From Mesorhizobium sp. B2-1-8 (GTDB lineage: Bacteria > Pseudomonadota > Alphaproteobacteria > Rhizobiales > Rhizobiaceae): a DNA stretch of 64,000 bases. The notes beneath the pieces are model-generated. The model was not told where the DNA came from. It was given only the letters and a program-made list of their open reading frames with translations, and ran no database searches. The first letter of the stretch is position 1, and every line of letters starts with the position of its first letter. Made by a program: the position numbers and the translations under genes. This document shows, piece by piece, positions 18,204 through 27,095 of the stretch. The stretch spans positions 1,915,501-1,979,500 of the forward strand of contig NZ_CP083952.1 of NCBI RefSeq assembly GCF_006442545.2, written 5' to 3'.

Positions 18204-19154
18204 TCAATTCTCGCTCGGGCGGACTACCGGCGGACGTGCCGCCTGCCGCTGCGCGCCGGTCGTGCCTTCGCTGCGGAACACTTCCTTGGCGATTTCGCCG
18301 ATACCGCCAAGCGTGCCGATCAGCGACGAGGCTTCCAGCGGCATCAGCACGACCTTGCTGTTGGTGGCCGAACCGATCCTGGTCAGGGCCTCGGTGTATT
18401 TCTGGGCGACGAAGTAGTTAAGCGCCTGCACGTCGCCCTTGGAAATCGCTTCCGACACCACCTGGGTGGCGCGGGCTTCGGCTTCGGCGGAGCGTTCGCG
18501 CGCCTCGGCGTCGCGGAAGGCGGCTTCCTTGCGGCCCTCGGCTTCGAGGATCTGCGACTGCTTGAGGCCCTCGGCGGCCAGAATCTGCGCGCGCTTGTTG
18601 CGCTCGGCGGTCATCTGGCGGCCCATCGATTCGATCAGGTTGGCTGGCGGGTTGATGTCCTTGATCTCGACGCGGGTGATCTTGATGCCCCATGGGTGTG
18701 CCGCCTCGTCGACGACGCGCAGCAGGCGCTCGTTGATGGCGTCGCGGTTGGACAACAGCTCATCGAGGTCCATCGAACCCATGACGGTACGGATGTTGGT
18801 CATCGTCAGGTTGAGGATGGCGTTCTGCAGGCCGGCAACCTGATAGGCGGCCTGCGCCGCATTGAGGATCTGGTAGAAAGCAATGCCGTCGACACCGACG
18901 ATGGCGTTGTCGCGGGTGATGATCTCCTGGCTCGGAACGTCGAGCACCTGCTCCATCATGTTCATCTTGGCGCCGATCCGGTCAACGAAGGGCGTGATGA
19001 GGTTGAGGCCGGGGCTCAGTGTCTTGGTATAACGACCAAAACGTTCGACGGTATAGTTGTATCCTTGCGGAATTGTCTTGATGCCCTTGAACAGCACCAG
19101 CACGACAAGCGCGACCAAAACAACGACCGCAATATCGAAACCACTGAAATCCAT
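18204..19154 (-). CDS. qmcA: SPFH/stomatin-like membrane protein (QmcA type)
   Basis: 316 residues. One N-terminal membrane segment (about 6-24) precedes a band-7/SPFH domain: [22 protein letters not shown] and the conserved [20 protein letters not shown] long charged Ala/Glu coiled coil follows (about 185-250), then a Gly/Pro-rich tail. The protein scaffolds membrane domains and, in enteric relatives, interacts with FtsH. ATG 19154 is preceded by GGGAG; the longer frame to 19397 has no family character. First gene of a two-gene operon with nfeD. Confidence 0.92.
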   Translation of the reverse strand: MDFSGFDIAVVVLVALVVLVLFKGIKTIPQGYNYTVERFGRYTKTLSPGLNLITPFVDRIGAKMNMMEQVLDVPSQEIITRDNAIVGVDGIAFYQILNAAQAAYQVAGLQNAILNLTMTNIRTVMGSMDLDELLSNRDAINERLLRVVDEAAHPWGIKITRVEIKDINPPANLIESMGRQMTAERNKRAQILAAEGLKQSQILEAEGRKEAAFRDAEARERSAEAEARATQVVSEAISKGDVQALNYFVAQKYTEALTRIGSATNSKVVLMPLEASSLIGTLGGIGEIAKEVFRSEGTTGAQRQAARPPVVRPSEN

Positions 19155-19275
19155 TTGGCTCTCCCTCAGAAGCAGGCCGCGCAAGCCATTCCCGCACAGC
19201 CGACTTCGCCAAAGACTTAAGTGTATTTCAGTAGCGTTACAATCAGGTGATGAGGGATTGTTTGCGGTTACACAC

Positions 19276-20487
19276 TCAGTGGTTGAAGGCAAACAGGCTT
19301 GCATCCGTGTCTTCAAGCCCGTCGATCGATGCCGAGACGATCTCGGCAGCGATCCGCGAGAAGGTGATGCCGTTGCCGCCATATCCCAACACGGCATGGA
19401 TGCGAGGATGCCCCGGAATGGCGCCGATATAGGGCAGCCCTGACGTCGTGGTGCCGAAGGAGCCGGTCCAGGAAAAATCGGGGCTGACGTCCAGATGCGG
19501 AAATATCAGGTTTAGTTTTGCGGCGATGCGTGCGCTCTTGTCGCCGATCAGGTCATCGCGCTGCGTCTCGTCGATGAAATCCTCGTCCTCGCCGCCGCAT
19601 ATGACCCGGCCATCGGCCGTTGCCCTGACGTAGAGATAGGGATCGGAAGCTTCCCAGACAAACGCCGCACCCGGCCAGAGCTTTCGCGGTTGCGGGCGGG
19701 TCGCGATCGCCCATGTCGATATGACCCGATGGGCGGCCGCCGGCACGATGTCGACCAGTTCGTAACCGGTGGCCAGGACAACGTGCCATGCCGTGATGGC
19801 GGGGCCGTCCCTCGTTGCCACGACCACCTCGTCGGCGCTGTCCTTGATCGCTGCCGATTCGACCGGCGCATAGAGACGTGCCTTGCGCTCCCGAGCCCTG
19901 AGCAGCAACCCGGCCGTCAGCTTGCGCGGGTCGAGCGCGATATTGCCATGGCTGAGGATGGCGCCGCTGCGGTCGATGCCGAACGCCTCGGCGAGCGGCC
20001 GAGGGGTCAGATAGGTCGCGGCGATGCCGGCTCGCCGTCGCGCCTCGGCTTCCTCGCGCAATCCCGATGGGTCGAGCACGGTACCGGCCAGATAAAGCGA
20101 TGCGGTGCGGCTCATGCCGCAGTTGATGCCGAGCTCTTCGATGCGGGCGGCGAGATTGGAAATGGCCAGCCTCGAACGTCGCCAGGCCTGCCGTGCCTGG
20201 GCCTTGCCAATCATCCTCGAGAGAACCGAAAGCGGCTGGTCGATTTCGAACTGCACCAGCGCCGTGGTTGCCGCTGTCGATCCTTTCAGCGGCCCACGCC
20301 GGTCGATGCAGATTACGGAGTGACCGTCCGCTGTCAGCGTCTCGGCCATCATGGCGCCGCTGATGCCCATGCCGATGATCAGCACATCGGTCTTGACGTC
20401 CCGAGTGAGACTGGCAATCGGCACCGCGGGCGCGCGATAGGCGGACCAGACGGGCTGGCCGGTCCTGAGGTCGAGTTTGCGGAGCAT
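19276..20487 (-). CDS. FAD-dependent oxidoreductase, DAO family
   Basis: 403 residues. The FAD-binding Rossmann motif is [13 protein letters not shown] (about 36-48), followed by the acidic end of strand 2, VICIDRRGP. The C-terminal flavin-contact region reads [12 protein letters not shown] and [11 protein letters not shown], as in glycine/D-amino-acid oxidase-like and gamma-glutamylputrescine oxidase-like enzymes. The first 30 residues ([16 protein letters not shown]) are typical of a rhizobial subgroup of unknown substrate. GGAG stands shortly before ATG 20487. Neighbour hemH is on the same strand 52 bases upstream, a gap that could be either operonic or not. Confidence 0.8.
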   Translation of the reverse strand: MLRKLDLRTGQPVWSAYRAPAVPIASLTRDVKTDVLIIGMGISGAMMAETLTADGHSVICIDRRGPLKGSTAATTALVQFEIDQPLSVLSRMIGKAQARQAWRRSRLAISNLAARIEELGINCGMSRTASLYLAGTVLDPSGLREEAEARRRAGIAATYLTPRPLAEAFGIDRSGAILSHGNIALDPRKLTAGLLLRARERKARLYAPVESAAIKDSADEVVVATRDGPAITAWHVVLATGYELVDIVPAAAHRVISTWAIATRPQPRKLWPGAAFVWEASDPYLYVRATADGRVICGGEDEDFIDETQRDDLIGDKSARIAAKLNLIFPHLDVSPDFSWTGSFGTTTSGLPYIGAIPGHPRIHAVLGYGGNGITFSRIAAEIVSASIDGLEDTDASLFAFNH

Positions 20488-20539
20488 CGAATTCTCCGGA
20501 GGCGCTGCTCAACGCCCCGGAGCTTGTGTTGTTCCGGTG

Positions 20540-21601
20540 TCAGGCCCAGCCTGACAGTTCGCGGCGTACCATCGCTTCGATCACCGCCATGCCCTCGGGG
20601 CTGTCGTTGAGGCATGGGATGTGGGCGAAGTTTTCGCCACCGGCATGATGGAAGGTCTCGGCCGCCTCGCGGCCGATCTCGTCCAGCGTCTCGATGCAGT
20701 CGACGGAAAAGCCGGGATTGACGATGGCAATCGATTTGACGCCGTCCTTGGCCAGCTTCTCCACCGTCTTGTCGGTATATGGCTGCAGCCATTCCTGCGC
20801 GCCGAAGCGCGACTGGAAGGTGGTGATCAGCTTGTTCTCGTCCCAGCCGAGTTTTTCGCGCAGCAGCCGCGTCGTCTCCAGGCAATGCGCCCGATAGGGA
20901 TCGCCCTTGTCGGAATAGGGTTTCGGGATTCCGTGATAGGAGGTGATGACCAACTCCGGCTCGAAATCGAGCGTCGCCAGCTGCCGTTCGATCGAACTGG
21001 CGAGCGCCTCGATGTAGACCGGCTCGGCATAGTAGGGCGGCACACTGCGGACGGCAGGTGCCGCGCGCATCTTCATCAGCGCCCGGAACAGCTGGTCGTT
21101 GGCGGTGGCGGTCGTCGTCGCCGAATATTGCGGATAGAGCGGGAATGAAAGGATGCGGTCGCAGCCTTGCGCCACCAGCCTTTCGGCGACGCTCGATGTC
21201 GAAGGGTTGCCGTAACGCATCGCCCAGTCGACGACGACATCGGGCAGGTCTCGTAGCGCCTCGGCCAGTTTTTCACCTTGTGCGCGGGTGTAGGTGCGCA
21301 GAGGCGACTCGTTCTTCTCCCGGTTCCAGATCCGGGCATAGTTGGCGCCCGACTTCTTAGGTCGCCTGGTCAGCACCAGCCCATAGAGGATCGGATACCA
21401 GATCGCCTTGTTGAGCTCTATGACGCGCGGATCGGACAGGAATTCCCGGAGATACCGCCACATCGGCTTGAATTCGGTACCGTCGGGCGTGCCGAGATTG
21501 AGCAGCATGACGCCAACCTTGCCGGCCCTGGCCGGCGCGTATCCCGCCGTCGGGCCGACCGGCTTGATCGTCTTGGGGTCGACAACATTGGCAGGCGTCA
21601 T
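20540..21601 (-). CDS. hemH: Ferrochelatase
   Basis: 353 residues. It inserts Fe2+ into protoporphyrin IX, the last step of heme synthesis. The signature VITSYHGIPKPYSDKGDPY holds the metal-site histidine, and NPGFSVDCIETLDEI holds the conserved glutamate. The front part has VMLLNLGTPDGTE and YPQYSATTTA, both family hallmarks. The C-terminus is soluble, without the added membrane helix seen in cyanobacteria. ATG 21601 is preceded by GGAGAG; an in-frame start at 21673 would add 24 uncharacteristic residues. Confidence 0.95.
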   Translation of the reverse strand: MTPANVVDPKTIKPVGPTAGYAPARAGKVGVMLLNLGTPDGTEFKPMWRYLREFLSDPRVIELNKAIWYPILYGLVLTRRPKKSGANYARIWNREKNESPLRTYTRAQGEKLAEALRDLPDVVVDWAMRYGNPSTSSVAERLVAQGCDRILSFPLYPQYSATTTATANDQLFRALMKMRAAPAVRSVPPYYAEPVYIEALASSIERQLATLDFEPELVITSYHGIPKPYSDKGDPYRAHCLETTRLLREKLGWDENKLITTFQSRFGAQEWLQPYTDKTVEKLAKDGVKSIAIVNPGFSVDCIETLDEIGREAAETFHHAGGENFAHIPCLNDSPEGMAVIEAMVRRELSGWA

Positions 21602-21696
21602 AAGGGCTCTCCGGACACGGCGTGAAACTAGCGATGGCGCGCCGGTTTTCAATGCCGCGTCTGGCCGCACCATACCGCCTTTCCGGCCGGAAACAG

Positions 21697-21727
21697 AACA
21701 CCCGCCAGGTTTCCCCGGCGGGTGTTT
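21697..21727 (-). terminator. Terminator of the 5'-nucleotidase gene
   Basis: Read on the minus strand, ACACCCGCC pairs with GGCGGGTGT around a loop of about 10 bases, followed by TCTGTTT. It begins about 20 bases after the stop at 21748. The tail is only moderately T-rich. Confidence 0.7.
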
Positions 21728-21747
21728 CTGCTGAAAGCGAAATGACG

Positions 21748-23769
21748 TTACTTCGCCGGGATGGTCAGGGTCGCGCCCGGCACAAGCCGATGCGGCCTTT
21801 GATCCTTGTTCGCCTCATAGATGAGTTTCCACTTGGTCGCGTCGCCATAGGCTTTCTTCGCCAGATCCCAGTAGGTATCGCCGTTAACGATGACATGGCT
21901 GCCTGTGGCCGGTGCGGCTTCAGCGGGCTTTGCCGGCTCGGCGGGCGCGGGTGTCGCCGCGGCGGGAGCGACCGGCGCGGGAGCGGTCTCGGCAGGCTTT
22001 GCCGGCTCGGCAGGTGCCGGTGGCGGGTTTTCCGTCGATATGGCTGGCGGCGTGTTGGCGATATCGCCTGAGTTGGCAGGCAGTTCAGGCATCGCCGGCG
22101 CAGCTTCGGCGGGCGTTGCGGGTTCGGCAGGCTTGGCCGGCTCGGCGGCGGGAGCTGCCGCAGTCGTCGCGGCGATCTCAGTGATGCGGCCGTCGAGCTT
22201 CGGCGTATAGGGCCGGTGGGCGCCGAGATAGTCGGCAACGACCTGTTCGAGGCCAGGGCCATAATCATAGGCGTTCCTGGCCTTTTCGGCGAAGACCTTG
22301 TAGCCGTCGCCGCCCTGGCGGACATAGTTGTTGGTGGCGACCAGATAGTCCTTGTCGGGATTGATCGGCGTCCAGGCGCCGTTTTCCATCACCTCCACCG
22401 ACTTCACACGGCCGGTATTGGGCGCGACCGACCTGTCGAAGGAATATTTGAGACCCGCCACCTGCGGGAAGCGGCCGGCACCGTCCTCGATCTGGCTGAG
22501 ACCGCCTTCGAGCCCGGCGACCAGATCCTTGCCGGAAATCTGGAAGGTCGCCAGCGTGTTCTGGAACGGCAGCACGGTCAGCACCTCGCCCATGCCCTTG
22601 TCGATCGAGGCGCGCAGGCCACCACCGTTGGAGATGACGATCTCGACGCCTTGTCCCTTGACGCGGTCGAGGATGGCGTCGGAGACGAGGTTGCCCATCG
22701 CGCATTCCTTGGCGCGGCAACTCTCACGGCTGCCGTCGATGACGTCGGTGGTCTCGGCCACTTCCTTGTTCTTCAAGGCCTCGATCGGTGCGCCGAGTTC
22801 CTTGATGCGAGCGAGCACCGCGGGATCGGGCGTGATCGACTTGTCGAGATAGATCGGGTCGCCGCTTGCCGATTTGACGACGCCATTGTCGTCGAACACC
22901 ACCTTGAACTCGCCGAGATATTTCGAATAGGACGCCGCCTGCACCACCGGCACCTTGTAGCCGCCGGGATTGTCGACCATCGTCGGGTAGGGGCCAGCCG
23001 CCTTCGAATCGGTGTTGGAAAGAAGCGTGTGGCTGTGGCCGCCGACCACGACATCGATGCCGGGGATCTTGGCAATGACGTCGCGTTCCCTGTTGTAGCC
23101 GATATGGGTCACGGCGATGATCTTGTTGATGCCTTCTCCCTTGAGCTTCTCGACCTCGGCCGTGATCGATTTGACGTCGTCCTCAATCGTGATGTTGGGG
23201 CCGGGCGAGGCGAGTTCGGGCGTGTCGTTGGTGACGGCCCCGATGATGCCGATCTTCTGGCCGCCGACCTCGACGACGATAGATGGCTTGACGCGGTCGC
23301 CGAGCTTGGACTGCGCGTTTGCCTTGACGTTGGCGCCGAGCACCGGGAATTTGATCATGTCGAGAAAGGGCGCAAGGGCGGCTTCGCCGTCGTCGAATTC
23401 ATGGTTGCCGAGCGCCATGGCGTCGAACTTCATGTCGTTGAGGAACTCGCCTTCGACCTTGCCCTTGTAGGTCGTGTAGAACAGCGAACCCTGGAAATTG
23501 TCGCCGGCGCTGAGCAAGAGCACGTTCTGGCCTTCCAGCTTCTTGCGTTCCTGGGCGATGGCGGTGATCAGCCGGCCGGCGCCGCCGATGCATTCGCCCT
23601 TGGTCTCCTCCTCGGCAGAGCAGGTCGATTCATATTTGTTGTTGCCTTCGATGCGGCTGTGCCAGTCATTGATATGCAGGATGTTCAGTGTGTAGTCGGC
23701 AAAGGATGCGCCGGCCGACAGGCCAAGTGTCGACACGGAAAGGGCGGCAATGGCGGCAAGCTTCTTCAT
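21748..23769 (-). CDS. Secreted 5'-nucleotidase/metallophosphatase (UshA-like) fused to a LysM domain
   Basis: 673 residues. Signal peptide about 1-24 (ending SFA). Calcineurin-like metallophosphatase domain to about 300: ILHINDWHSRIEG, LSAGDNFQGS, ALGNHEFDDG, THIGYNRERD and VVGGHSHTLL give the expected metal ligands. The 5'-nucleotidase C-terminal domain follows (about 330-520; GNLVSDAILD, ISNGGGLRASI, NNYVRQGGDGY). Then comes an Ala/Pro/Glu linker of about 100 residues with repeated EPAKPAE, and a C-terminal LysM (about 625-673; HVIVNGDTYWDLAKKAYGD). It should release phosphate and nucleosides from nucleotides in the periplasm while held to peptidoglycan by LysM. GGGAG precedes the ATG. Confidence 0.92.
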   Translation of the reverse strand: MKKLAAIAALSVSTLGLSAGASFADYTLNILHINDWHSRIEGNNKYESTCSAEEETKGECIGGAGRLITAIAQERKKLEGQNVLLLSAGDNFQGSLFYTTYKGKVEGEFLNDMKFDAMALGNHEFDDGEAALAPFLDMIKFPVLGANVKANAQSKLGDRVKPSIVVEVGGQKIGIIGAVTNDTPELASPGPNITIEDDVKSITAEVEKLKGEGINKIIAVTHIGYNRERDVIAKIPGIDVVVGGHSHTLLSNTDSKAAGPYPTMVDNPGGYKVPVVQAASYSKYLGEFKVVFDDNGVVKSASGDPIYLDKSITPDPAVLARIKELGAPIEALKNKEVAETTDVIDGSRESCRAKECAMGNLVSDAILDRVKGQGVEIVISNGGGLRASIDKGMGEVLTVLPFQNTLATFQISGKDLVAGLEGGLSQIEDGAGRFPQVAGLKYSFDRSVAPNTGRVKSVEVMENGAWTPINPDKDYLVATNNYVRQGGDGYKVFAEKARNAYDYGPGLEQVVADYLGAHRPYTPKLDGRITEIAATTAAAPAAEPAKPAEPATPAEAAPAMPELPANSGDIANTPPAISTENPPPAPAEPAKPAETAPAPVAPAAATPAPAEPAKPAEAAPATGSHVIVNGDTYWDLAKKAYGDATKWKLIYEANKDQRPHRLVPGATLTIPAK

Positions 23770-23886
23770 CTTCGTCTCCCGGTAGGCTGATCAGAGGCGG
23801 TTAACGCCTTGCTTGACTGGGATATTGCAGCCAGCGTTTCGATCATGTTCCCATCGCGTTCGGGCCGACGCAAGCGGAAATGCCGG

Positions 23887-23958
23887 TGGTATTTGCTGGC
23901 GCAAAACCCGGGGTATTTCCGGGTGCAAAAGGCGAGGGATTGCCGGCACAAAAACGGC
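23887..23958. repeat. Three degenerate tandem repeats of about 24 bp
   Basis: Units begin GGTATTTGCTGGCGCAAAAC (23887), GGTATTTCCGGGTGCAAAAG (23911) and a weaker GGATTGCCGGCACAAAAA (23937). The first two are 24 bases apart and share GGTATTT and GCAAAA; the third has partly decayed and runs into the omp10 terminator. They lie 118-190 bases upstream of the nucleotidase gene. No protein-coding sense is evident. Confidence 0.6.
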
Positions 23959-23983
23959 GACCAAGCGGCCGCCGTTCTTTGTG
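23947..23983 (-). terminator. Terminator of omp10
   Basis: On the minus strand, AACGGCG pairs with CGCCGTT around a GC-rich loop, followed by TTTTTGTG. The stem begins about 20 bases after the omp10 stop at 24003. Confidence 0.75.
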
Positions 23984-24002
23984 ACTGGAACGTTCGCCAG
24001 GT

Positions 24003-24380
24003 TCAGGTGCGCCGCGTCAGCACGAAATTCTGGCCGGCGGAACTGGTGCAGTTGAGCTGGCTGGTCGACACCATCAGGCAATTGAAGCTCACCGGGGTTT
24101 GGCGGATCAGCGAGGTGCCGTTGATCTGCACCGACGTGGCGCCGGTCATCGTGTAACTGCCATCGGCAAGCTTCTGTCCCGTGTCCGTGGCGACGGTCGT
24201 GAAGGTGCCGCCGGTGAAGGTCGACAGGCCAGTACCCTTGGCATCGATCCACGAACCTTCGACGCCTTTCGGCGCGGCAGCCATCGGCGGCTGGTCGGGG
24301 CCGCTGGTGGCACAGGCAGCAAGCATCGAGGCGAGGGCACCCGCCATGCCCATCGAAAGAACTTTGCGCGCAATCGTCAT
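24003..24380 (-). CDS. omp10: Outer-membrane lipoprotein, Brucella Omp10 family
   Basis: 125 residues. The signal peptide ends in a lipobox, MLAAC, with the lipidated cysteine near residue 23. The mature part follows the order I recall for Brucella Omp10: GxEGSWxDxxG, a short GGxFxTxxTDTxxKLAxGxY stretch, IxGTSLxR-like, and the end LNCTSSAGxxFxLTRR. The two later cysteines (in FNCLM and LNCTS) are probably disulphide-linked. Omp10 is a small lipocalin/AprI-like lipoprotein of Rhizobiales whose exact role is not settled. ATG 24380 places the lipobox correctly; the longer frame to 24506 would bury it. Confidence 0.85.
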   Translation of the reverse strand: MTIARKVLSMGMAGALASMLAACATSGPDQPPMAAAPKGVEGSWIDAKGTGLSTFTGGTFTTVATDTGQKLADGSYTMTGATSVQINGTSLIRQTPVSFNCLMVSTSQLNCTSSAGQNFVLTRRT

Positions 24381-24510
24381 ATGAAATCCTCTCCAAACGC
24401 GTCGGTCCAAAAATCGGGTCGATTTCTGGAAGCGCGACGCGAACGTCCAAAGTGCTGGAATATGCTTTAGCGTCCGACGGACGCACATCGCCACCCCAGG
24501 CCGCACCCTT

Positions 24511-24535
24511 CAATCGCCCGATTTCCGGGCGATTG
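24511..24535. terminator. Hairpin after the homospermidine synthase gene
   Basis: CAATCGCCCG (24511-24520) and CGGGCGATTG (24526-24535) form a perfect 10-bp stem with a 5-base loop, 30 bases past the hss stop. There is no T-run, so termination would be weak or Rho-aided. It also lies upstream of omp10, on the same strand. Confidence 0.5.
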
Positions 24536-24564
24536 CAAGGCAATGGCGCATGGTCCGGGTGATG

Positions 24565-26010
24565 CTATCGGACGAGGATGTTGCGGAATTGCCACGGGTC
24601 GCTGCGGTCGAGGTCCTCCGGGAAGAGACCCGGGCGTCTGTCGAGCGGCGTCCAGTCGGTATAATAGCCCTTGACCGGTCCGAGATAGGGCGACTGCACG
24701 TCCAGGCAGCGCTTGTAGTCCATCTCGTCGGCCTCGACGATGCCGGCGGCCGGATTTTCCAGCGCCCAGACCATGCCGGCCAGAACCGCCGAGGTAACCT
24801 GCATGCCGGTGGCGTTCTGATAGGGGGCCAGCTTGCGCGCCTCGGCGAGCGACAGCTGGGAACCGTACCAGTAGGCATTCTTGTCGTGGCCGTAGAGCAG
24901 GACGCCGAGTTCGTCGACACCGTCGACCAGTTCGTTCTCGTCGAGCACGTGGTGCACCGGCTGCGGCTTGCCGGCGGCACCGAACATCTCGTCCAGCGAC
25001 AGCATCGCATCGTTGCAGGGATGGTAGGCGTAGTGGCAGGTCGGGCGGTACTGAACCTTCCCCTTCTTGGAATGCACGGTGAAGAAATCGGCGATCGAGA
25101 TAGCCTCGTTGTGCGTCACCAGCAGACCATATTGCGGTCCGGGCGTCGGGCACCAGGAGCGCACGCGGGTGTTGGCGCCCGGTTGCTCCAGGTAGATCGC
25201 GGCCTTGGAACCGTGCTTGTGCTTCTTGCCGTTCTTCGGCATCCAGGTCTCGTGCGTGCCCCAGCCGAGCTCGGCCGGCTGCAATCCTTCCGAGATGAAG
25301 CCCTCGACCGACCAGGTGTTCCAGAACACATCCATGGGCTTGGGCTTCTTGGTGCGCTGGGTGTCGCGCTCGGCGATGTGGATGCCCTTGACGCCAGCCT
25401 TCTTCATGAGCTTGGCCCAGCCCTCGCGGTCTTCCTGCGCGGGCTCGGAGAACTCCATGCCTAGATCGGTGGCGAGATTGACCAGCGCCTGCTTGACGAA
25501 CCAGGACACCATGCCGGGATTGGCACCGCAGGTGGAGACGGCGGTGGCGCCGCCCGGCTTGTCGTACTTTTCCTTGAGCAGCGCCTCGCGCAACGCATAG
25601 TTGGTGCGGCTGGCATTGTCGGCCTTGGCGTCGAAATAGAAGCCAAGCCAGGGCTCGACGACGGTGTCGATGTAAAGCACGCCGAGCTTGCGGCAGAGCC
25701 GCATCAGGTCCACCGAGCCGGTGTCGACCGACAGGTTGACGCAAAAGCCCTGGCCACCACCATTGGTCAGCAGCGGCGTCAAAAGCTTTTTGTAATTCTT
25801 CTCGGTCACCGCTTCCTGGACGAAGGTGATGCCGCGCTCGTCGAGCAGCTTGCGATCGGTATCGCGCGGGTCGATGACCGTCATGCGCGACTTGTCGAAC
25901 TTGAAATGGCGTTCGATGAGCGGCAGCGTTCCGTGTCCGATCGAACCAAAGCCGATCATCACCACGGGGCCGGTGATCTCACCGTAAACGGGCCAGTTTT
26001 CATTCGCCAT
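24565..26010 (-). CDS. hss: Homospermidine synthase
   Basis: 481 residues, normal for bacterial HSS, which joins two putrescines (or putrescine and spermidine) with NAD+ to make sym-homospermidine, a main polyamine of rhizobia. The NAD-binding start VVMIGFGSIGHGTLPLIERHF, DPRDTDRK, the conserved NGGGQGFCVNLSVDTG and DTVVEPWLGFYFD are diagnostic. ATG 26010 (MANENWPVYG) fits the family start and has GGAG about 11 bases before it. The frame stays open upstream through three 21-bp repeats to a TTG at 26103; that extension has no ribosome site and is not used here. The substrate putrescine can come from the ornithine decarboxylase at 49.6 kb. Confidence 0.95.
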   Translation of the reverse strand: MANENWPVYGEITGPVVMIGFGSIGHGTLPLIERHFKFDKSRMTVIDPRDTDRKLLDERGITFVQEAVTEKNYKKLLTPLLTNGGGQGFCVNLSVDTGSVDLMRLCRKLGVLYIDTVVEPWLGFYFDAKADNASRTNYALREALLKEKYDKPGGATAVSTCGANPGMVSWFVKQALVNLATDLGMEFSEPAQEDREGWAKLMKKAGVKGIHIAERDTQRTKKPKPMDVFWNTWSVEGFISEGLQPAELGWGTHETWMPKNGKKHKHGSKAAIYLEQPGANTRVRSWCPTPGPQYGLLVTHNEAISIADFFTVHSKKGKVQYRPTCHYAYHPCNDAMLSLDEMFGAAGKPQPVHHVLDENELVDGVDELGVLLYGHDKNAYWYGSQLSLAEARKLAPYQNATGMQVTSAVLAGMVWALENPAAGIVEADEMDYKRCLDVQSPYLGPVKGYYTDWTPLDRRPGLFPEDLDRSDPWQFRNILVR

Positions 26011-26033
26011 TTTATCGAGCACTCCTTCAACTG

Positions 26034-26096
26034 CGTGCAAAAGCTGGGCAACTACGTGCAAAAGCCGAACAACCACGTGCAAAAGCCGGGCATTTT
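26034..26096. repeat. Three tandem 21-bp repeats in the hss leader
   Basis: The core CGTGCAAAAGC occurs at 26034-26044, 26055-26065 and 26076-26086, exactly 21 bases apart, with GGGCAACTA- or CGAACAACCA-like spacers. In the hss sense they read GCTTTTGCACG. The 21-base period equals two DNA turns and seven codons. The nearest core is 24 bases before the hss start codon, so the array should be in the 5' leader or the promoter. Confidence 0.8.
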
Positions 26097-26162
26097 CGCC
26101 CAACGGCCATGCGCTACATCACAGATCATTGTCATAAACCAGCGAAAACCGCCAACCCGCGA

Positions 26163-27095
26163 CTACGCGTCTTTGGCCATGTGGTTAAGGACAGCGGTCA
26201 GCCGATCGCGATCCGACGTCAGGCCCTTGTAGTCGAGTTGGGCGATGTCGAGCGCTTCGAGCTGGGCAGCGAAGGACGCAGCCAGCGTCGCCCGGTCCGG
26301 ATGCCGCGCCAGCACGGCGAGCGGGTCGAGGTGGATGCGGATGGTGAACAGGATATCGCGCGAGGCGGGCAGTTTGCGCAGCGTTTGACGCTCGACGCGG
26401 ATGAAGGCGTGCGCCTTCACGTCACCGTCGGGGAAACGCGTCGGCCGGCTGGTGGCGCGGTCGATGCGCTCGACATTGGACAGCGGGTGGTAGAGCGCAT
26501 CGCCTGACTGGATCGACCAGTTGTAACGTTCGACGGCCTGGCCCTGCAGGCCATCGAACATCCGGTTGATGAGATCGGCCGGTCTCGTGCCCGGGCCGAA
26601 GCCCGGCACCGGCTGATGGATCTGCTGCAACGGCTTGCCGAATTTCTCGGTGAGCGACCAGGATGAGGGGAAGCACAGTGAACCCGCGGCCAGACGCCAG
26701 CCGTCTTCGCCCCGGCGCATGAGGATCAGGTCTTCCTGGACCAGCAGCGAGGCCGCGACCAAGGGAGCGCCGGCGAGGCTGGACGGGACTGCCGGATGGC
26801 TCGTCGCGCCCATGACCGCAACGCCCGCATCGCTGCGCCGGTGAGTGTCGGGAAATCTTTCCGGGAGGTAAGCGCCGAGCAAGTCGAGCACCTCTTGCTG
26901 GGCAGCGCGCGTGCCGTCCTCCTCGACGAAGACGCGCTCGGGGATTTCGTCATAGAGCCGGCGCTTCTCGGCGAGATAGGGCAGCAGGTGACCGTCCACC
27001 TCGATCCAGTTCACGGATTCCAGCGGCTTCAGACCGACGGTGAAGAGTTTCGACGAGCCGTCATAGGGCGTATGGGTGGGTTGCCGGAAACTCAT
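26163..27095 (-). CDS. DUF3445 protein, heme-dependent oxidative N-demethylase-like
   Basis: 310 residues of the DUF3445 family. Members studied in other bacteria are heme-dependent oxidative N-demethylase subunits; whether this one demethylates anything is unknown. Visible conserved stretches are the N-terminal TPYDGSSKLFTVGLKPL with WIEVD, the central LLVQEDLILMRRGEDGWRLAAGSLCFPSSW, IHQPVPGF, and the C-terminal RVERQTLRKLP with ILFTIRIHLDP. ATG 27095 overlaps the stop of the upstream YCII gene by four bases (ATGA), so translation is probably coupled. Confidence 0.8.
   Translation of the reverse strand: MSFRQPTHTPYDGSSKLFTVGLKPLESVNWIEVDGHLLPYLAEKRRLYDEIPERVFVEEDGTRAAQQEVLDLLGAYLPERFPDTHRRSDAGVAVMGATSHPAVPSSLAGAPLVAASLLVQEDLILMRRGEDGWRLAAGSLCFPSSWSLTEKFGKPLQQIHQPVPGFGPGTRPADLINRMFDGLQGQAVERYNWSIQSGDALYHPLSNVERIDRATSRPTRFPDGDVKAHAFIRVERQTLRKLPASRDILFTIRIHLDPLAVLARHPDRATLAASFAAQLEALDIAQLDYKGLTSDRDRLTAVLNHMAKDA

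Noticed and set aside
24467..25744. Alternative minus-strand frame within hss
   Set aside because: Shifted-frame shadow of homospermidine synthase, whose own frame is complete.
26034..26096. CRISPR-like array in the hss leader
   Set aside because: Units are 21 bases with no unique spacers; they are simple tandem repeats.
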